Source: JAAZFZ01 sp035647435 (lineage in GTDB: Bacteria > Bacillota > Clostridia > Oscillospirales > Acutalibacteraceae). From it: DNA of 14,936 nt. Within the stretch, counting starts at the first letter, position 1; each line of letters starts with the position of its first letter. Positions 13,256 to 14,936 of the stretch are shown here, in pieces. The DNA lies in contig DASRNM010000124.1 of NCBI GenBank assembly GCA_035647435.1, forward strand, positions 1 through 14,936, read 5' to 3'. Under the pieces are notes generated by a model that did not search any database, was not told the DNA's origin, and worked only from the letters and a program-made list of their open reading frames with translations. Made by a program: the position numbers and the translations under genes.

Positions 13256-13765
13256 TTAAATAAAATAAGCCGCCATAAATCCGGCGGACAAATATGGAAT
13301 AAGCGGGAAACCCTCCGCTTTGTTTTTTCGTGTTTGGATTATAAGATTGGCAATGACACCGATTGTCAGCCCTGCCATCAACCCGGCAAGTCCTCTGCTA
13401 ATTCCGAGCAAAAAGGTACAGGCAATAGACAGCTTAATATCCGCACCACCGATAACTTTGCCTTTGCAGATAATCACGGGCATAAGCATGGGCAGTGTAA
13501 TCAGTACGGCTGATAAGAGCATACCGGGAATATCTGTGGGTTCACGACCAATAAATGCTGTTAGCGCAATCATAACATGGAGATAATCATCCGCTTCCCT
13601 CGTCCTAATATCGCTATATGAAGCGAACAGGAGGATAAGGCAAAAAAGGATGCCCTTGACCGCACTCACAGCAAGCCCAATGCCCAAATTGGTTGACGTA
13701 ACTGATTTTCCGACACCACCTTTCTGATTTACACAGGCGTACACAAGGCAATTTTCTTGCTGCAT
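13256..13765 (-). CDS. Fusion of a ParA N-terminus to an A24 prepilin peptidase
   Basis: Residues 1-32 (MQQENCLVYACVNQKGG, then VGKSVTSTNLGIGLA) are the start of a ParA ATPase with its deviant Walker A. From about residue 34 the protein turns into a membrane prepilin peptidase of the A24 family: several hydrophobic helices, D52 in SYSDIRTRE and D109 in VIGGADIKLS, the two catalytic aspartates. ParA should continue for over 200 residues, so an in-frame deletion joined the two genes. The peptidase part looks complete and would be translated from the parA start. It may still process pilins of a Tad system, but no pilin gene is in the window. Confidence 0.8.
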   Translation of the reverse strand: MQQENCLVYACVNQKGGVGKSVTSTNLGIGLAVSAVKGILFCLILLFASYSDIRTREADDYLHVMIALTAFIGREPTDIPGMLLSAVLITLPMLMPVIICKGKVIGGADIKLSIACTFLLGISRGLAGLMAGLTIGVIANLIIQTRKNKAEGFPLIPYLSAGFMAAYFI

Positions 13766-13792
13766 CTCGTTTTCTCCCTTCGGCTAAATTTC

Positions 13793-13810
13793 TTAGGTCG
13801 CATAACCTAA
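13793..13810. promoter_or_regulatory. Dyad upstream of the parA start
   Basis: TTAGGT (13793-13798), CGCATA, ACCTAA (13805-13810), about 30 bp before the fused parA start. It may be an operator or a ParB-like site; the sequence alone does not decide. A second hairpin (GCTTTC/GAAAGC) lies near 13840-13855. No gene is seen in 13766-13883. Confidence 0.35.
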
Positions 13811-13883
13811 AACTCCTCTCTGAAATAGATTTAGCCGCCCTGCTTTCGAGAAAGCGGAGCAGCTATGTAATGGTGTGCCAACG

Positions 13884-13925
13884 CAAAAAACCCGACTGTC
13901 TTTGATTTTCAAAAACAATCGGGTT
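13884..13925 (-). terminator. Strong intrinsic terminator after the 58-residue ORF
   Basis: AACCCGA and TCGGGTT (13919-13925 and 13889-13895 in plus coordinates) begin a stem of about 17 pairs with a short A-rich loop. On the minus strand a run of six or more T follows. It lies about 25 nt after the stop at 13949. Confidence 0.8.
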
Positions 13926-13948
13926 TCTGCGGATATGTTGTATTTAGT

Positions 13949-14125
13949 TCATTGGGGGTTTGCGCTGTCATTGTCCTCGCGAATGTCCTGAATGACCGCC
14001 GCTATCGCTTCTTCGCTCGTTTCCATCAGAACGCCAATCGCGATTTCAAGCTCGTCATGAAACGCTCCCGCATCCATGCCATTCTGAATTGCATTCAATG
14101 CGTTCAAGATTTTATCCTTGTCCAC
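13949..14125 (-). CDS. Small acidic protein, 58 residues, GTG start
   Basis: A GTG at 14123-14125 with GGAGG 8 nt upstream opens MDKDKILNALNAIQNGMDAG, followed by FHDELEIAIGVLMETSEEA and an acidic tail. Ideal Shine-Dalgarno spacing and a terminator shortly after the stop make it a credible gene. It is predicted mostly helical, without signal peptide or membrane segment. I do not recognise the family. The context suggests a conjugative-element accessory protein. Confidence 0.65.
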   Translation of the reverse strand: MDKDKILNALNAIQNGMDAGAFHDELEIAIGVLMETSEEAIAAVIQDIREDNDSANPQ

Positions 14126-14227
14126 TTTACATACCTCCCTCCGTAAGTTGATACCCTAAGTTTACTTCGGAGGGGAGGCAAGCCGCAAAGGTGCAAATCA
14201 CGGGAAAAGAAAAAGGGGCGACTTTCG

Positions 14228-14398
14228 TCACCCAACAATCCTGATTCGCTTGGTTTTGGCGGTCATTACCGCCAGTATCGCATCATTCACTGTGTCGATG
14301 CACTTCCCCTCGGCAATCCTGCGGTTCCTCAGGTCATTAAGCGCGTGTATGAGAATCAGGCATTCCTTGTGAGTGCAGTAAAATTTTTTCTTCTTCAT
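14228..14398 (-). CDS. Small basic protein, 56 residues
   Basis: The ATG at 14398 with GGAGG about 10 nt upstream opens MKKKKFYCTHKECLILIHAL, then NDLRNRRIAEGKCIDTVNDA and a basic end. The frame is open further upstream to 14482, but the ribosome-binding site supports the shorter form. It has three cysteines and no membrane segment. I do not recognise it. It is the first gene after the element's right end, preceded by a terminator at 14502-14535. Confidence 0.6.
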   Translation of the reverse strand: MKKKKFYCTHKECLILIHALNDLRNRRIAEGKCIDTVNDAILAVMTAKTKRIRIVG

Positions 14399-14501
14399 GG
14401 GACGCACACCTCCTCTGTTGCTTTCATTGTATCGCAGAGAACGCATGACGACAAATGTGCAAATGAGGGAGCGTTTTTTCATATGGAGGTCATTTCAGGC
14501 G

Positions 14502-14535
14502 AAAAAAGAGGGTGTCAAGATGAAATGACACCCTC
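14502..14535 (-). terminator. Intrinsic terminator near the right element end
   Basis: GAGGGTGTCA (14508-14517) and TGACACCCTC (14526-14535) form a perfect 10-bp stem with an 8-nt loop. Six T follow on the minus strand (14502-14507). It should stop transcription entering the element from outside. Confidence 0.8.
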
Positions 14536-14586
14536 TCGGAAGTAGCGATAAACCCGCATGGTTGCTGACTTTTTCAGCGTTTCTCG

Positions 14587-14614
14587 AAAATGTACGCAAA
14601 ACGAAGTAGACCGA
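14587..14614 (-). repeat. Right end of the inserted element (inverted copy plus GA core)
   Basis: AAAATGTACGCAAAA (14587-14601) is the exact reverse complement of 10093-10107. Eleven bp later comes CC, then GA (14612-14614 region), mirroring GA-GG on the left. Ungapped alignment of the two ends from the GA shows 20 of 28 positions alike. Confidence 0.8.
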
Positions 14615-14801
14615 TGAGGGCATCTCAGCGACTAACACCAAGCACCGTGAGGGCTTCAAGCGAATGGTTGCTGAGGCTCTTGCCGGAAAAATCGACCTGA
14701 TTGTCACCAAGTCCGTCAGCCGTTTCGCCCGTAACACCGTGGACAGTCTTACAACCGTCCGCAAACTCAAGGAAAAAGGCATTGAAATTTATTTCGAGAA
14801 A
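14613..14801 (+). pseudogene. Serine recombinase, continuation of the split gene
   Basis: The frame resumes at the GA with DEGISATNTKHREGFKRM, VAEALAGKIDLIVTKSVSRF and ARNTVDSLTTVRKLKEKG, the rest of the catalytic domain including the SRFAR motif. It completes the part that ends at 10081. After about 14801 (IEIYFEK) the family's next segment is missing and the frame runs 17 codons to a stop at 14855. So this gene had also lost its zinc-ribbon and DNA-binding C-terminal part, before or after the insertion. Confidence 0.85.
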
Positions 14802-14823
14802 AAAGACTTCGATACAGCAGAAA

Positions 14824-14844
14824 TCCCGATATCACGGGACTTTT
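14824..14844 (+). terminator. Weak terminator-like hairpin
   Basis: TCCCG (14824-14828) and CGGGA (14835-14839) with loop ATATCA, followed by CTTTT. The stem is short, so this is only a candidate. Bases 14856-14936 show nothing recognisable. Confidence 0.35.
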
Positions 14845-14936
14845 CGGCACTGTAACGAAGCCTTTGGTGTTTAGTTGGTGTTTAAATTTATGTAACAGAA
14901 TGAAATAATTTAATACGTAATAGCAGGCTAATATTG

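Larger units (their letters stand above)
10082..14612. mobile_element. 4531-bp integrated element, GA-core large-serine-recombinase type, internally deleted
   Basis: It splits a recombinase gene, and its ends are imperfect inverted repeats (10093-10107 and 14587-14601) equally far from flanking GA dinucleotides (10080-10081, 14613-14614). Recombinases of the TnpX/TndX kind (Tn4451, Tn5397) use a GA crossover and duplicate only those 2 bp. All recognisable genes inside are on the minus strand: recombinase remnant, sigma-like factor, zinc ribbon, XRE/ImmA, WYL remnant, CpaB-like, ParA-peptidase fusion and two small ORFs. Several are fused fragments, and no relaxase, coupling ATPase or whole recombinase remains. 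It is probably a shrunken ICE that could move only with help in trans. Confidence 0.75.

Noticed and set aside
10077..14614. A 5-bp target duplication ACTGA/ACCGA, as in Tn3-like transposons
   Set aside because: The two copies differ at one base. A 2-bp GA core restores the target exactly and makes the two ends symmetric; no Tn3-type transposase is present.
14495..14782. Minus-strand open frame near the right edge
   Set aside because: It is the shadow of the recombinase continuation on the plus strand and crosses the element border.
1..14936. tRNA or rRNA genes
   Set aside because: No cloverleaf or rRNA-like sequence was recognised by eye on either strand; a covariance-model scan could not be run.

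Overview
The window looks like a low-GC Gram-positive chromosome, most likely a Clostridia-type Bacillota. This rests on AT-rich intergenic DNA, strong GGAGG ribosome-binding sites, sigma-A-like promoters and the families of accessory genes; the species cannot be told. It has two halves. Bases 1-8412 hold a complete type I-C CRISPR-Cas locus read on the minus strand. Bases ~9100-14936 hold the decayed remains of integrative/conjugative elements. About 700 bp of gene-poor AT-rich DNA separates them.

CRISPR half (minus-strand order): cas3, a 244-bp gap, cas5c-cas8c-cas7-cas4-cas1-cas2, a leader, then an array of at least eight identical 33-bp repeats running off the left edge. There is no cas6, as expected for I-C, where Cas5c processes the crRNA. 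cas8c carries an in-frame internal start with an excellent Shine-Dalgarno sequence that should give the small subunit Cas11c. Most of the cas5-cas2 genes overlap or are nearly contiguous.

The main discovery is in the cas3-cas5 gap. A plus-strand promoter (TTGCAA-17-TATAAT) should drive a ~105-nt RNA that looks like a degenerate one-spacer CRISPR. It has a 5' hairpin, then an exact copy of the 11-nt crRNA handle (TGGATTGAAAT), a pseudo-spacer, and a terminator hairpin whose 3' arm contains the first 8 nt of the repeat (GTCGCTCC). The first 17 nt of the pseudo-spacer match a site at 6020-6036, next to the I-C PAM TTC (6017-6019), in the 5' UTR of the cas5 operon. Mismatches fall only at positions 6 and 12, and pairing stops at 18. 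These are the every-sixth positions that type I Cascade flips out. A full Cascade footprint would reach the -10 box of the cas5 promoter (TTGACA-17-TATAGT). This is the layout expected of a CreR-type RNA (crRNA-resembling guide) with which Cascade represses its own operon.

Right half: fragments of a Bro-N antirepressor, an unrecognised small gene and a serine recombinase lie next to one another. The recombinase reading frame is split by a 4531-bp insertion (10082-14612). Its two ends are imperfect inverted repeats placed symmetrically around GA dinucleotides, like Tn4451/Tn5397-type large-serine-recombinase elements. The insertion carries a recombinase C-terminal remnant, a sigma-like factor, a zinc-ribbon protein, an XRE/ImmA regulatory pair with shared operators, a WYL-protein remnant, a CpaB-like protein, a ParA-prepilin peptidase fusion and two small genes. 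It looks like a conjugative-type element shrunk by internal deletions and probably unable to move by itself.
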